DNA from: Armatimonadota bacterium
GTDB lineage: Bacteria > Armatimonadota > Fimbriimonadia > Fimbriimonadales > Fimbriimonadaceae
NCBI GenBank assembly: GCA_029781035.1
Contig: JAKOXK010000070.1
Location: 62,001 to 126,000, forward strand
Length of the DNA: 64,000 bases
Direction of reading: 5' to 3'
Made by a program: the position numbers and the translations under genes. Below are positions 1-8,438 of this stretch, piece after piece (position 1 is the first letter of the stretch; each line of letters starts with the position of its first letter). Below the pieces are notes generated by a model, which was given only the letters and a program-made list of their open reading frames with translations, was not told where the DNA came from and ran no database searches.

Positions 1-897
1 CCACAAGACAAGCCCAGGAAGGACGCCCTGAGGATCGCCAACGGAGTGTGGACTTTTGGGGATTTCAAACCAAAGGCTGGGTTTGTCAGGTCCGTCGGAA
101 GGTCGCTCAGATCCGAGCTGGCCTGTCTACCCTCGGCATCGGGTGCAGCACCTGAGATCAACGCCTGGTTTGACAGGAAGACAGCGGGACTCATACCCAA
201 GATGGTAAACCGGCTGAACGACTCGACGGTCTTTCTTCTGGCCAACGCTTTGGCGTTTCAAGGCAAATGGGCGTCACCTTTCAAGCCCTCACCCAAAAGC
301 ACTTTTCAGACTTCTCACGGCAAGTCGCTGGTTCCGATGATGCGACGGACAGACCAGTTCGCCACGGTACGAGCAAGCGGACTGACCGCCGTGTGGCTCC
401 CCTACACGTGCAACTGCTCTCTCGTGGTCGTCATGCCCCCTTTCGGTACGACACCCGTGCAGTATTTGGCGGCGATGAATGCGAGAAGCTGGTTCAAGCT
501 CAGAAGCCTGGCCTCTAACGAACGGCTCGACCTGACGCTTCCCAAGTTTTCATTTGGCTCGTCGCTCGACCTTCAGCCTGCCCTGACAAAGCTGGGTGCC
601 GGTGCCCTTTTCCAGCCAGGCTGTGACTTCAGTAACCTCGCCGACTTGCCGCCGTCCCTCAGCAAAGTCGGAGAGGCCAGGCAGTCGACAGCGATCGACG
701 TCGATGAGAAGGGCACTCGGGCCACAGCCGCCACGGACATCTCGGGAATGCTTCTTGGCGTGCCTGCCGGTTCGCCGATCGCTGTCAAGTTCGACCGTCC
801 ATTCATCTTCGTTCTTCAGGCAACTTCGGCCCGTGAGATCGTGCTCGTTGGTGTTGTGAACGATCCGAACCAGCACGGCACAGTTCAGGGTGCCTAG
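1..897 (+). CDS. Serpin (5'-truncated by window edge)
   Basis: Serine protease inhibitor fold. The frame is open from the first base of the window, so the N-terminal part lies upstream; a GTG at 46 is internal. Visible serpin landmarks are IANGVWTFG at the left edge, NALAFQGKW (the conserved NAxxFKGxW segment), a reactive-loop hinge DEKGTRATAAT rich in small residues as in inhibitory serpins, and the C-terminal signature FDRPFIFVL followed by VGVVNDP. It lies 32 bp upstream of a second serpin on the same strand, so the two are probably co-transcribed. No signal peptide can be judged because the start is missing. Confidence 0.9.
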   Translation, partial: PQDKPRKDALRIANGVWTFGDFKPKAGFVRSVGRSLRSELACLPSASGAAPEINAWFDRKTAGLIPKMVNRLNDSTVFLLANALAFQGKWASPFKPSPKSTFQTSHGKSLVPMMRRTDQFATVRASGLTAVWLPYTCNCSLVVVMPPFGTTPVQYLAAMNARSWFKLRSLASNERLDLTLPKFSFGSSLDLQPALTKLGAGALFQPGCDFSNLADLPPSLSKVGEARQSTAIDVDEKGTRATAATDISGMLLGVPAGSPIAVKFDRPFIFVLQATSAREIVLVGVVNDPNQHGTVQGA

Positions 898-929
898 CCC
901 GGCGTTTTGGGACGTGCAAGCATTAGGGA

Positions 930-2156
930 GTGCGACGGGTCGTACTCTTTCTTGTCATCGCGGCCACGGCCGGATGCATCTACGAGCCCCATGAGAAGTG
1001 GGCGACAGTCCGCAAGGGATCCGACATCGTCAATGCGACCTCCGCGCTCGGTCCAGAAGACCTGAAGAGCTTTGCGGGGCGATGGCCCTTGGCGGCTCGC
1101 CTAGCCGCAGTGATCAGTGACGACCCAAGGCGAGACAGTGCCTGTTTCTCGCCCGTCGCGACCGACTTTGCTCTGGCTGTGCTGTTGAACGGAGCTCAAG
1201 GCGATACCTATACAGCCCTTTCCCACTTGATGAGCGTGAAGGATCCCACACCCGAGAAGCTGAACGAAGCCAACAGCAAGCTCCTGGACGTCCTGGCAAG
1301 TCAGTACCCGAACGACGTGCATGTCGCGACCTCGCTGTGGAACCTCCTTCCCATCCGGTTCAGCAAGTCGTACCAAGACGACATGGCCAAGTACTACGAT
1401 GCCGACGCCAAGAAACTTGGATCGATCGGGCTGGCGGCGCACAGGCAAGTCAACGACTGGGTCAAGAAGCGCTCAGATGGCCAAGTAACGGACCTCGTGA
1501 ACCAAATAAGCGCGAACGACACGGCCATCGTCGTCAGCATCGCGATCGTGCGCACCCAGTGGGCCAAACCTTTCCTGCCTGCTCGTTTGGGCCCGTTTCA
1601 CGCTCCGAACGGTACATCGCAGGTAGCGATGATGTCCGACCCTGCCCGTCCAGCAAGAGTCGCAGACGGCCCGGGATTCAGAGCGCTCACTCTTCCATTC
1701 AGCAACGACGACTTGGAGTTCACAGCGATCCTGCCCGAGCCCGGAAAGCCCGTATCCACGGTGTGGTCTCCGGCCCTCTTCGAGACCGTCTTCGACAACA
1801 GCAGGAACGTCGTCGCCGATGTCGCGTTGCCTAAGTTCTCGATCGATGACCGTCAGGATCTGCGAACTGCGATCGCTCAGGTTGGAGGCAAGACGCTCTT
1901 TCAGCCACACAATGACTTCAGCGCACTGTCGCACGAGACAGACGGGCAGTACATGGTCGGCCAGTTTCTCCAAGCCGTGAGCTTCCAGATCGATGAACGG
2001 GGCCAGAGTCCTGAGCCGGCGGACGAGCAAGAACCAGCTTCACGCAACCACGCTGACATGGTCTTCCACGTTGACCGTCCGTTTGCTTTCTGTGTGTGGG
2101 AACGGGCCACCAAGACCGTCGTCCTTTCGGGCGTGGTCAACCGACCCAACGGTTAG
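930..2156 (+). CDS. Serpin-family lipoprotein with degenerate reactive loop
   Basis: A 408-residue serpin-fold protein starting at GTG. The N-terminus (MRRVVLFLVIAATAGC) looks like a lipoprotein signal with the acceptor Cys at residue 16, although the -3 position is Thr rather than Leu. Serpin landmarks: FSPVATDFALAVLLNGA near residue 70, IAIVRTQWAKPF (equivalent of NAxxFKGxWxxPF), LPKFSID, and a C-terminal FHVDRPFAFCVWE followed by VLSGVVNRP. The reactive-loop hinge region reads DERGQSPEPADEQEPAS, with Pro, Glu and Asp where inhibitory serpins carry small residues, so loop insertion and protease trapping look unlikely. It is probably a duplicate of the upstream serpin that has diverged. Confidence 0.85.
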   Translation: MRRVVLFLVIAATAGCIYEPHEKWATVRKGSDIVNATSALGPEDLKSFAGRWPLAARLAAVISDDPRRDSACFSPVATDFALAVLLNGAQGDTYTALSHLMSVKDPTPEKLNEANSKLLDVLASQYPNDVHVATSLWNLLPIRFSKSYQDDMAKYYDADAKKLGSIGLAAHRQVNDWVKKRSDGQVTDLVNQISANDTAIVVSIAIVRTQWAKPFLPARLGPFHAPNGTSQVAMMSDPARPARVADGPGFRALTLPFSNDDLEFTAILPEPGKPVSTVWSPALFETVFDNSRNVVADVALPKFSIDDRQDLRTAIAQVGGKTLFQPHNDFSALSHETDGQYMVGQFLQAVSFQIDERGQSPEPADEQEPASRNHADMVFHVDRPFAFCVWERATKTVVLSGVVNRPNG

Positions 2157-2161
2157 TCGGC

Positions 2162-3418
2162 TCACCCGTGCCAAGGCGAGTCTGGGAACTGCGCCAATGA
2201 CGGTCGCTTCTGGTCGTAACCGTCCATCCACAAAAGTGCCAGGCCAATTCCTGCCGCCCCCTCCATCAATCCTGTCTGTGCCTTCTGGTCGTCAGGTTGG
2301 ACGCGATTCTCTGCGAAGACCCACTTGAGGCCGTCACCTTCGGGCCGGCCGCGGGACAACAGGAAGTCGGCGAGCCGGCGTGCGAACGTTGCGTCCTGAG
2401 GACCAGCCCCGGACTTGGCGAGGTCGAGATAGAACTTTTCTACGCCCGCATCGCCACAACAGAGGCCAAAGTTGTTCCAGAATCCGGGCGTCCTCGTTTC
2501 GGGAATCCCGGACTTCTTGACCGCCTCGCTGGCCCGGGCGATCCATGCGCCGTACATCTCTTTGTGCGTCACTCGTTGGAGGACGGCAAAGAGCCTTGCC
2601 GTGCCGACGGGCCCATGGCACCAGCCGAGGTAGAAGAGGTCTTTGCCCTTCGAGTCGTCGTGGTAGACAAGCCCGTTCTCTTGTGACAGTTCGATCAGAT
2701 GGCCAGCACCTTGTTCGGCCGCCGCAACGTACTTGCTGTCGCCGGTTGCAGCACCGAGTTGGGCCAGAAAGTAGGCGATGCCGGCCGTTCCGTGCGAGAA
2801 GTTCGGCATCTCGCCCGTGTCGCCGCTGGCCTGCCCCACCGCCCATTTGAGTCCGCCTGGAGCGATCTGGGCGAGTTCAATGAGACGGTCACCCACCTTC
2901 TTCGCGGTATCCAAGTAGGTTGGATTGTCAAGGGCCGAAGACGCCCACACGAGGGTACATCCGATCCCAGCGCTCCCTGAAATGATGTCGTTGGAATCGT
3001 TCCATTGAACACCCTTGCCAACTGTCTTCGCTTTGGCGACGACTCGGTCCAGACAGTCTATCGCCGCTTGTCGGTATTCCTCCTTCCCCGTTGCGAGTCC
3101 CGCACATTGCAGCGCGAACGCCGAACCACACAGCCCGGTATACAGCCCGCTATCTTGAGTCTTTGACGAGAGAGCGATCACGTTGCGGGCAAGCCCGTCC
3201 ACCTGCCGGAGCCTTGGCAGCGATTGCTGGGCGCCAACCATCTCCGAAGTGAACACAAGGACTCCAGACAGCCCCGAGTACAAGGAGACGTCGTCGGACG
3301 AGCCCTTCACCAATTGTGCCTGGATCCACGTCGCTGCCTTGGCAGCGCCGTCCCAATAGGGGCGAGGTGTGTCTTGGTGGTGGCCAGACATGAGGACTGC
3401 GGCGACGGCAACGATCAC
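2162..3418 (-). CDS. Secreted LanC-like (lanthionine cyclase fold) protein
   Basis: A 418-residue alpha/alpha-toroid protein of the LanC-like family. The repeat motifs are present: GLSGV, GLCGSAF, GSAGIG, FSHGTAGIAYF, GWCHGPVGTA, LCCGDAG and EGAAGIGLALLW. The last Cys motifs correspond to LanC zinc ligands; the second is Cys-Cys-Gly where LanC has Cys-His-Gly. The N-terminus (MIVAVAAVLMSG) is a short hydrophobic segment, suggesting export, which is unusual for a cyclase. GTG is the only plausible start in this stretch. No lanthipeptide precursor or dehydratase is nearby, so a role in lanthipeptide synthesis is not supported; a carbohydrate-related or other function remains open. Confidence 0.8.
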   Translation of the reverse strand: MIVAVAAVLMSGHHQDTPRPYWDGAAKAATWIQAQLVKGSSDDVSLYSGLSGVLVFTSEMVGAQQSLPRLRQVDGLARNVIALSSKTQDSGLYTGLCGSAFALQCAGLATGKEEYRQAAIDCLDRVVAKAKTVGKGVQWNDSNDIISGSAGIGCTLVWASSALDNPTYLDTAKKVGDRLIELAQIAPGGLKWAVGQASGDTGEMPNFSHGTAGIAYFLAQLGAATGDSKYVAAAEQGAGHLIELSQENGLVYHDDSKGKDLFYLGWCHGPVGTARLFAVLQRVTHKEMYGAWIARASEAVKKSGIPETRTPGFWNNFGLCCGDAGVEKFYLDLAKSGAGPQDATFARRLADFLLSRGRPEGDGLKWVFAENRVQPDDQKAQTGLMEGAAGIGLALLWMDGYDQKRPSLAQFPDSPWHG

Positions 3419-3474
3419 GGGTCTATGGTGGCAGACGTCTGGAGACAGGCATGAGTCACGGCGATATGAGGGCC

Positions 3475-4020
3475 TCAGGCGCTGCTCTCGGTCCGTTCCA
3501 TCAATGCTCGATAGACGCCATCGACCTCTTCTTCGACGTTACCCAGGTTCGGCGTCACGATCCAGCCGGGGAGATCCGCGTGGATATAGGCCTCGGCCAA
3601 CGACCTGACCATCGGATCCAGAATCGAGGTGTCGAACGACTTGTTCGACCGCTCAGCGTTGCGAAGAAGTGCCGTTTCGACAGGAGCAGCGAGGGCAACG
3701 CGGCTCACGGGGAGTCCGTGCAGGCTCCGTTCGACCCAGAGGTCGATGTTCTCGGGAAGACGACAGTGATCGAGGACGACAGCGAACCCAGATTCGTGGT
3801 ACCGCCAAGCCAGGTCGGCGGCCGCGTCTTCGGCAATAGCGTATTGCAGGGCGGTCTCTTCAGACCATTCTGGGAACGAGTCGGCCCTTCCCGAAACCAC
3901 CCAGTCGCGCAAGTCGTCCACGGGAATGCACACCGAACGCTCGAACCTCCGAGCCAGCGCCAACGCCAGAGTGGACTTCCCTGATGCAGGGGAGCCGCTG
4001 ACGATGACGACCGGTGGCAT
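3475..4020 (-). CDS. P-loop kinase / AAA-type ATPase, small
   Basis: A 181-residue nucleotide kinase-like protein. The Walker A motif GSPASGKST lies at residues 8-16 if the start is the ATG at 4020; a further 40 codons are open upstream (to 4140) but would overlap the divergent gene at 4118. CAAAAT sits 7 nt before this ATG, which supports it. PVDDLRDWV and VVLDHCRLPENIDLW resemble the substrate-binding and Walker B regions of zeta-toxin or chloramphenicol-phosphotransferase-like kinases. The substrate cannot be read from sequence. No antitoxin-like partner is adjacent, so a toxin role is not supported. Confidence 0.75.
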   Translation of the reverse strand: MPPVVIVSGSPASGKSTLALALARRFERSVCIPVDDLRDWVVSGRADSFPEWSEETALQYAIAEDAAADLAWRYHESGFAVVLDHCRLPENIDLWVERSLHGLPVSRVALAAPVETALLRNAERSNKSFDTSILDPMVRSLAEAYIHADLPGWIVTPNLGNVEEEVDGVYRALMERTESSA

Positions 4021-4027
4021 TCGAAGG

Positions 4028-4033
4028 ATTTTG
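4028..4033 (-). promoter_or_regulatory. -10 element CAAAAT for leaderless kinase gene
   Basis: On the minus strand CAAAAT ends 7 nt before the ATG at 4020. The spacing puts the transcription start at or next to the start codon, a pattern repeated at many genes of the window. No Shine-Dalgarno sequence precedes the ATG. Confidence 0.45.
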
Positions 4034-4117
4034 GCACCGGTAGCCCTGAGCCGCGCTACTGGTGGAACGTGCAGTTCGTCCTTTTCCAAGGTGGCAAGCC
4101 TCGATGAACTCCGGCGC

Positions 4118-4345
4118 ATGAGCGATGTGTCCCTCGGCAAGGAGATCCTTTCCGCTTGGACACCATGGTCCCTCGTGAGTGTGCTTGTGACAGTTCTGGT
4201 CTTTGGTCAGATCGTCAAGCGCGCTGGGTACTCACGGTGGTGGTCGTTGCTGACCCTCGTGCCGTTGATTGGAAGCATCGCGCACGTCGTGTTCGCCTTT
4301 GCTCCGTGGCCTGTTGAGTCACCTCGGGGGAGGAAGAAGCGGTGA
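4118..4345 (+). CDS. Small membrane protein with RAGY motif (copy 1)
   Basis: A 75-residue hydrophobic protein with two predicted membrane helices (about residues 14-32 and 42-62). It contains RAGYSRWWSLLTLVPLIG, resembling the K/R-AG-x-x-GW-x-x-L-x-P core of several uncharacterised small membrane families, and ends in a basic tail RGRKKR. The ATG at 4118 is chosen because the upstream frame overlaps the divergent kinase gene. Its stop overlaps the GTG of the next gene by 4 bases, and the two proteins are paralogous, so they probably form a translationally coupled pair. Function unknown. Confidence 0.65.
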   Translation: MSDVSLGKEILSAWTPWSLVSVLVTVLVFGQIVKRAGYSRWWSLLTLVPLIGSIAHVVFAFAPWPVESPRGRKKR

Positions 4346-4599
4346 ACCCCTCCCAATCGATGGTGGAACGAACCGTTGGACACGCTGCCCACTGGGTGAT
4401 CTACCATCCGGCCGTTCCCTTGGGTATCGCTGGGGTGCTCGCGTTGCTGACCTTGATTGCGAATTGGCGAATCTTCGTCCGTGCCGGATATGGCGGCTGC
4501 TGGTCGCTCCTGCTCCTCGTCCCGATCGCGAACCTGTTCGCCGTGTTGCACTTGGCGTTCGTCCGCTGGCCCGTCCAAGGGCGAAGAGCCAAGCACTAG
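4342..4599 (+). CDS. Small membrane protein with RAGY motif (copy 2)
   Basis: An 85-residue protein with two predicted membrane helices, starting at GTG inside the stop of the preceding gene. IFVRAGYGGCWSLLLLVPI aligns with the motif of the upstream copy, and both end in a WPV segment followed by basic residues (WPVQGRRAKH here). This points to a tandem duplication. Its TAG overlaps the stop codon of the convergent cutC gene by 3 bases. No known function can be assigned; a heteromeric membrane pair is possible. Confidence 0.65.
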   Translation: MNPSQSMVERTVGHAAHWVIYHPAVPLGIAGVLALLTLIANWRIFVRAGYGGCWSLLLLVPIANLFAVLHLAFVRWPVQGRRAKH

Positions 4600-5333
4600 A
4601 GCCCTGACACTTCGCTCCTAACCGCCTCGATCCTCTCGGGTACGGGCCGAAAGTCCATCGCGCCGCCGTAGCCCGTTGTGCCCGAGTCTGCGCGGAACGA
4701 AAAGTGCAACTCCCGGCATCCGGCCACTTCGACCAGTCTTCGGGCGTTGTGGGGCCGGACGCCCCCTCCGGCAAGGATCGTGATCCTGCCCGCAGCCAGC
4801 CGGGTCAGTTGCTCGAGGCCGTCGAGTCCTTCGTCAACGTTGGGATGGCCGCCACTCGTCAGCACACGAGCGAAGCCAAGGTCGATCAAGTCCTCAAGCG
4901 CCCCCGACAAATCCGGAACCATGTCGAAGACACGGTGGAAAGCCACCGGGCGACCATCAGCCGCCTCGACCAATTGTCGGTTGCGATCCCGGTCGATCGA
5001 CCCGTCGGGAGTTAGGACGCCGCAGATGACCTCGGTCGCGCCGTGTTGGACGCACAAGCGAACGTCGCGTACAGCTGCTAGGAAGTCAGCCTCCGGTGGG
5101 CACGGCCCGCCTTCCCTCGGACGAACCATCGCAACGACTGGAATTCGAACTCGATCAATGACTTCTTGGAGCATCCCAAGAGACGGAGTGACGCCTCCAG
5201 TTGGCAAGCCGGCGCACAGTTCGAGGCGATCAGCCCCGGCGCCGTCGGCCGCCACCGCTTCTTCGACCGACCCACAGCAGGCTTCTAGCAGGACGGGACG
5301 GTGCGGGGGTGCGCATTGGCCATCTTCAGTCAT
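4596..5333 (-). CDS. cutC: CutC family protein (copper homeostasis-associated TIM barrel)
   Basis: A TIM-barrel protein of the CutC family, cytosolic and associated with copper tolerance in some bacteria, though its biochemical activity is unsettled. Family motifs are clear: LLEACCGSVEEA near the N-terminus, GADRLELCAGLPTGGVTPS, VVAMVRPREG, VFDMVPD, RVLTSGG, and ITILAGGGVRPHN. The length of 245 residues is normal. ATG at 5333 is preferred to the GTG at 5342. The gene converges with the mini-membrane-protein pair and is divergent from the TM2 gene at 5396. No metal-responsive operator is evident. Confidence 0.93.
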   Translation of the reverse strand: MTEDGQCAPPHRPVLLEACCGSVEEAVAADGAGADRLELCAGLPTGGVTPSLGMLQEVIDRVRIPVVAMVRPREGGPCPPEADFLAAVRDVRLCVQHGATEVICGVLTPDGSIDRDRNRQLVEAADGRPVAFHRVFDMVPDLSGALEDLIDLGFARVLTSGGHPNVDEGLDGLEQLTRLAAGRITILAGGGVRPHNARRLVEVAGCRELHFSFRADSGTTGYGGAMDFRPVPERIEAVRSEVSGL

Positions 5334-5395
5334 GGTAGTCACAGTAATTGTGTCCAGGGCCTGCCTCGTTGTAACATCGAGGCTAGGAACAGGGA

Positions 5396-5935
5396 TTGTA
5401 TTCAGTCATTGGAACGGACGGGCTCGTCTACGGGCCAGTAGACCTTGGCCAGCTTCAGCTTTGGGTCAATGAAGGGCGAGTCACTCCGACCACTGTCCTC
5501 ATCGACGATGTCACGGGACAGCGAGCCCCCGCGTCAACGTTCCCCCTCGTTCAGTCCATGTTTCCCGTGTACGGCGCCCAGGCTCCGTCCGTCCCACGGT
5601 ACGCAACACCGGCCTCACCCTACCCCACCACACAGATCGGGCAGCCTCAGCAACGCTCGGGATATGGCAGCTATCCGGTCTATCCCAGTGGAGACCTGTA
5701 TGCAAGCGTGCCACCGAAGTCGAAGGTGATCGCGGCCATGCTGGCTATCTTGCTCGGGTGTTTCGGAGCCCACCAGTTCTATCTCGGCAAGGTCGGCTTG
5801 GGCATCGCTATGCTCCTCATCACGATAGCCACGTGCGGAATCGGGAGCCTCGTTACCCTGGTCTGGTCTCTTGTGGACTTCGCAATGATCCTCGGTGGTT
5901 CCACCGTTGACAGTCAGGGCCGTCCACTGGCCTGA
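5396..5935 (+). CDS. GYF_2-TM2 domain membrane protein
   Basis: A 179-residue protein starting at TTG, with an AGGA Shine-Dalgarno 7 nt upstream. Residues 1-45 form a GYF_2 (DUF4339)-type domain (YGPVDLGQLQLWVNEGRV), a putative peptide-binding module. A Pro/Tyr-rich linker follows to about residue 100. The C-terminus is a TM2 domain with KSKVIAAMLAILLGCFGAHQ and FYLGK and two membrane helices separated by a short turn. The architecture is common in bacteria but not assigned a function. The TM2 domain anchors it in the inner membrane; the GYF_2 part is presumably cytosolic. Confidence 0.85.
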   Translation: MYSVIGTDGLVYGPVDLGQLQLWVNEGRVTPTTVLIDDVTGQRAPASTFPLVQSMFPVYGAQAPSVPRYATPASPYPTTQIGQPQQRSGYGSYPVYPSGDLYASVPPKSKVIAAMLAILLGCFGAHQFYLGKVGLGIAMLLITIATCGIGSLVTLVWSLVDFAMILGGSTVDSQGRPLA

Positions 5936-6045
5936 CCCGATCCGAGGGATCCGTGATGCCGACACGGGCCTCTTAGCGCAAAAGTGGGAACTCGACCGAT
6001 GGACTCTGCATTACGGCGGCTAGCGCTCTTGCGCTGAGGTTAGTA

Positions 6046-6855
6046 ATGAGGACAAAAACCTTTGGAGTGCTGTTGCTGTCACTCTTGCCCTTCGCCACCA
6101 ACGCAGCGACCGTCACGGTCCACGTGTTCAACTTCGACTTTGGCATGAACCCGCCTATACACGGAGATCCCGTCATTGAAGTCGGCGACACCGTCGAATG
6201 GACGTGGGACGGAGGCGTTCACTCTACCAAAGCCGCAGCTGGGCAGGCCGACTCATGGGACTCTGGCATCAAGGCCAGCGGAGTCTTTGACCACGTTTTC
6301 AACACCGCAGGCGTGTTCAACTATTATTGCGCCGTCCATGGCTCCGATGCCGGCAACGGCAACGTCACAGGAATGTCTGGGAAGGTCACGGTCTTGAACG
6401 CGTTTGTCCCGAACGCCTACAAGATCGTACGCGGAATCTACATCTCTGGCGGAGTCGCAGACACCCAGACCAGCGACGACAGCTACCTGACTGTCCAAAA
6501 GGGCCCGACGCCGAACGCGAACGATGCGCCGATCCAGGTGCAGTTCACGACGACCTCGACCGTATCGCACCCCTCGATCTTCAAGATCTCCCTTGAAGAC
6601 GGAGTCAACGCTTCCGGGCTCTCGAGGAGGGTTGAGCTCCTAAACGTCCAGACCAACTCGCTTGAGCTCGTGAACCTCGGGTCGGCCCAGACTTCGGACA
6701 AAGTCAACGTGTTCGACCTGTCCGGAGACCTGTCGCGATTCGTCGATCCCACGAACGGCAATGTCGTCGTCAAAGTCTCGTACTTCGCAGCTGGACCTGT
6801 CACGGTTTCGGTGTGGAAAGCGCGGTTCGACCGTGTCGCCGTCTTGGCTCTCTAA
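6046..6855 (+). CDS. Secreted cupredoxin-domain protein
   Basis: A 269-residue exported protein with a signal peptide (residues 1-20, LLLSLLPFATNA). Residues 21-125 form a plastocyanin-like cupredoxin domain: the type-1 copper ligands are visible as His in GGVHST, Cys and His in YYCAVHG, and Met in GMSG. The C-terminal 140 residues form a separate beta-rich domain of unknown type, without a membrane anchor. It could act as a periplasmic or extracellular electron carrier; no partner oxidase is adjacent. A GAGG Shine-Dalgarno lies about 7 nt before the ATG and a hairpin terminator follows the stop. Confidence 0.85.
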   Translation: MRTKTFGVLLLSLLPFATNAATVTVHVFNFDFGMNPPIHGDPVIEVGDTVEWTWDGGVHSTKAAAGQADSWDSGIKASGVFDHVFNTAGVFNYYCAVHGSDAGNGNVTGMSGKVTVLNAFVPNAYKIVRGIYISGGVADTQTSDDSYLTVQKGPTPNANDAPIQVQFTTTSTVSHPSIFKISLEDGVNASGLSRRVELLNVQTNSLELVNLGSAQTSDKVNVFDLSGDLSRFVDPTNGNVVVKVSYFAAGPVTVSVWKARFDRVAVLAL

Positions 6856-6874
6856 GCCTGCGTGAAAACGTGAT

Positions 6875-6895
6875 GGGCGCCCCCTGCGGGCGCCC
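6875..6895 (+). terminator. Hairpin terminator after cupredoxin gene
   Basis: Eight-base perfect arms GGGCGCCC (6875-6882 and 6888-6895) with a 5-base loop, 20 bp after the stop codon. Only a weak T-rich stretch follows (AATTCGTTTC), so it may be an imperfect intrinsic terminator. Confidence 0.6.
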
Positions 6896-7086
6896 AATTC
6901 GTTTCGTGGACGCCGTTCGAAGTCCTGGAATTCCGTGACTCCTTGGGCCCGTTCCAGCACCCGAGAATCCCTTTGGACGCCGGTGGGAGGGCCAAGGGGA
7001 GCTTCTCATTTGGCGTCCTTGGGATGCGAGCCTCCACCCCAGGACAATTCAGTCGACTCGCCATCGGTTTGATACACTCAGCCATC

Positions 7087-7890
7087 TTGTCACGGCCGAA
7101 GCCCAAGCCAGTTTGGCCCGCTGTCCTTCTTCCAAGCGAACATGGCAGTTGGTCGTTCGTCTTGGACCCTCCGCTCTGGGGCCTGTTGATGGCACCGAGC
7201 CTTCGCGGGACGGCAGTCGTCATGCTCGCCCTTACAGGGTTCCTGGCGTATCGGCCGCTACGCTTGGCCGCCCGGGACTTGCTCGCCCACAAGTCGTACC
7301 CCCGAACCCGTTGGGCAGTGGCTTTTGCCACGGTACTTTCATGCTTGACAGTGGTGCTCTCGGTGGTCGGACAGGTCGGGCCTGCCATGCCGTATTGGAC
7401 AACCTTGGCCACCTTCTGCGCAATCGGAATCGTCTTCGCCATCGTCGACCATCGGACTCGTCCCGGGAGCCTAGGGCGTGAGCTAATCGGCGCTGTCATG
7501 ACAATCCCCCTCGCCCTCACGCTGGTTGAGAATGCCCATCCCCACCCGTCCCTGCTCCCACTGGCCGTGGCTGGTCTCCTTGCGTTCAAGTCAGTGAGCA
7601 CTGTCCTTTACGTGCGGGCTAGGTTGGCTGGATCCGAAGGGTCGGCCATCTCCAAGGTCACCGCTGTTTCCGTCGGCATCCTGGGTGTCGCCTTTTCTTT
7701 GATGGTCGCTGACCCCCTTTGGCCCGCTCATATCCCGACGCTGGCCATGCTCGTGCTAGTAATCCGGGCAGCGTGGGGAATGTCAGCCCACGCCAAGTCT
7801 TTGGCCCCCAAATGGGTCGGAATACAAGAGTTTTCTTATTCGCTAATGATCGTACTCTTTGTGGGCATTGGCTACTGGGCATTCCGCTAA
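7087..7890 (+). CDS. YwiC-like family integral membrane protein
   Basis: A polytopic membrane protein with about eight hydrophobic helices and the YwiC-like family signature LLPSEHGSWSFVLDPPLWG near the N-terminus. The frame is open back to an ATG at 6943, but the extra 48 residues are not family-like; TTG at 7087 follows a TACACT -10 element (7073-7078) at 8 nt and leaves the family N-terminus intact. An ATG at 7024 is the alternative. Charged loop motifs RPLRLAARD and HKSYPRTR are visible. The family has no established function. Confidence 0.75.
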   Translation: MSRPKPKPVWPAVLLPSEHGSWSFVLDPPLWGLLMAPSLRGTAVVMLALTGFLAYRPLRLAARDLLAHKSYPRTRWAVAFATVLSCLTVVLSVVGQVGPAMPYWTTLATFCAIGIVFAIVDHRTRPGSLGRELIGAVMTIPLALTLVENAHPHPSLLPLAVAGLLAFKSVSTVLYVRARLAGSEGSAISKVTAVSVGILGVAFSLMVADPLWPAHIPTLAMLVLVIRAAWGMSAHAKSLAPKWVGIQEFSYSLMIVLFVGIGYWAFR

Positions 7891-8078
7891 CGAGCGTCTG
7901 GCGACTATCGCGCATCATCCCAATTGGCCAAGGTAAACAACCTCCCAACCTACGCGGTTTAAGCCACGAAAGCCAAGAAGTCACCACTTTGTGACAACCC
8001 TCATTGTCCAGACTCGGACTCGATGGTAGTGTACGGGGTTGTAAGCCTTCTTCAACGGACAGGGGTGAACTCGGACGG

Positions 8079-8438
8079 ATGTTGACTTGCAGGAGTGAAT
8101 CGGGCGGCAGTCTCGTCGCCTTCAACGTAAGCGGGATTGTGACTGGAAGCGACGTCGAGTCGACGCTGAGGAGAGCGACAACTCCTTCTTTGCAGGATTC
8201 CCGAAACCGCATCCTCTTGGTGTTCGACGGCTTCGTCGGCTGGGAATCGGATGCGGTTCAGGGGTTGTTCGACGCGGCGTCGGCCAGCCCCCGTGCCGAG
8301 TTCACGGCGGCGATAGTGGCGCCGGAGTCCGTCGCACGGCCCATTGCTGTCGTGCTGAGCCAAGTGACGAACGGTCCGGTGCTCTACTTCGAGCGGTCTC
8401 AACTCAACAAAGCCGTTTCCTGGCTACGAACAATCTAG
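8079..8438 (+). CDS. SpoIIAA-like (STAS-fold) protein
   Basis: A 119-residue soluble protein resembling the SpoIIAA-like family: an N-terminal strand LVAFNVSGIVTGSDVEST, a middle ILLVFDGFVGWES, and alternating helix/strand to the C-terminus. These proteins have the STAS anti-sigma-antagonist fold but usually lack the phosphorylated Ser and are often linked to lipid or membrane binding. ATG at 8079 is preferred; the frame is open to 8004, but those residues are not domain-like. It is transcribed separately from both neighbours, and no anti-sigma partner is adjacent. Confidence 0.65.
   Translation: MLTCRSESGGSLVAFNVSGIVTGSDVESTLRRATTPSLQDSRNRILLVFDGFVGWESDAVQGLFDAASASPRAEFTAAIVAPESVARPIAVVLSQVTNGPVLYFERSQLNKAVSWLRTI

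Noticed and set aside
3475-4140. Zeta-type toxin with antitoxin
   Set aside because: The kinase has a Walker A motif but no small antitoxin gene precedes it on the same strand.
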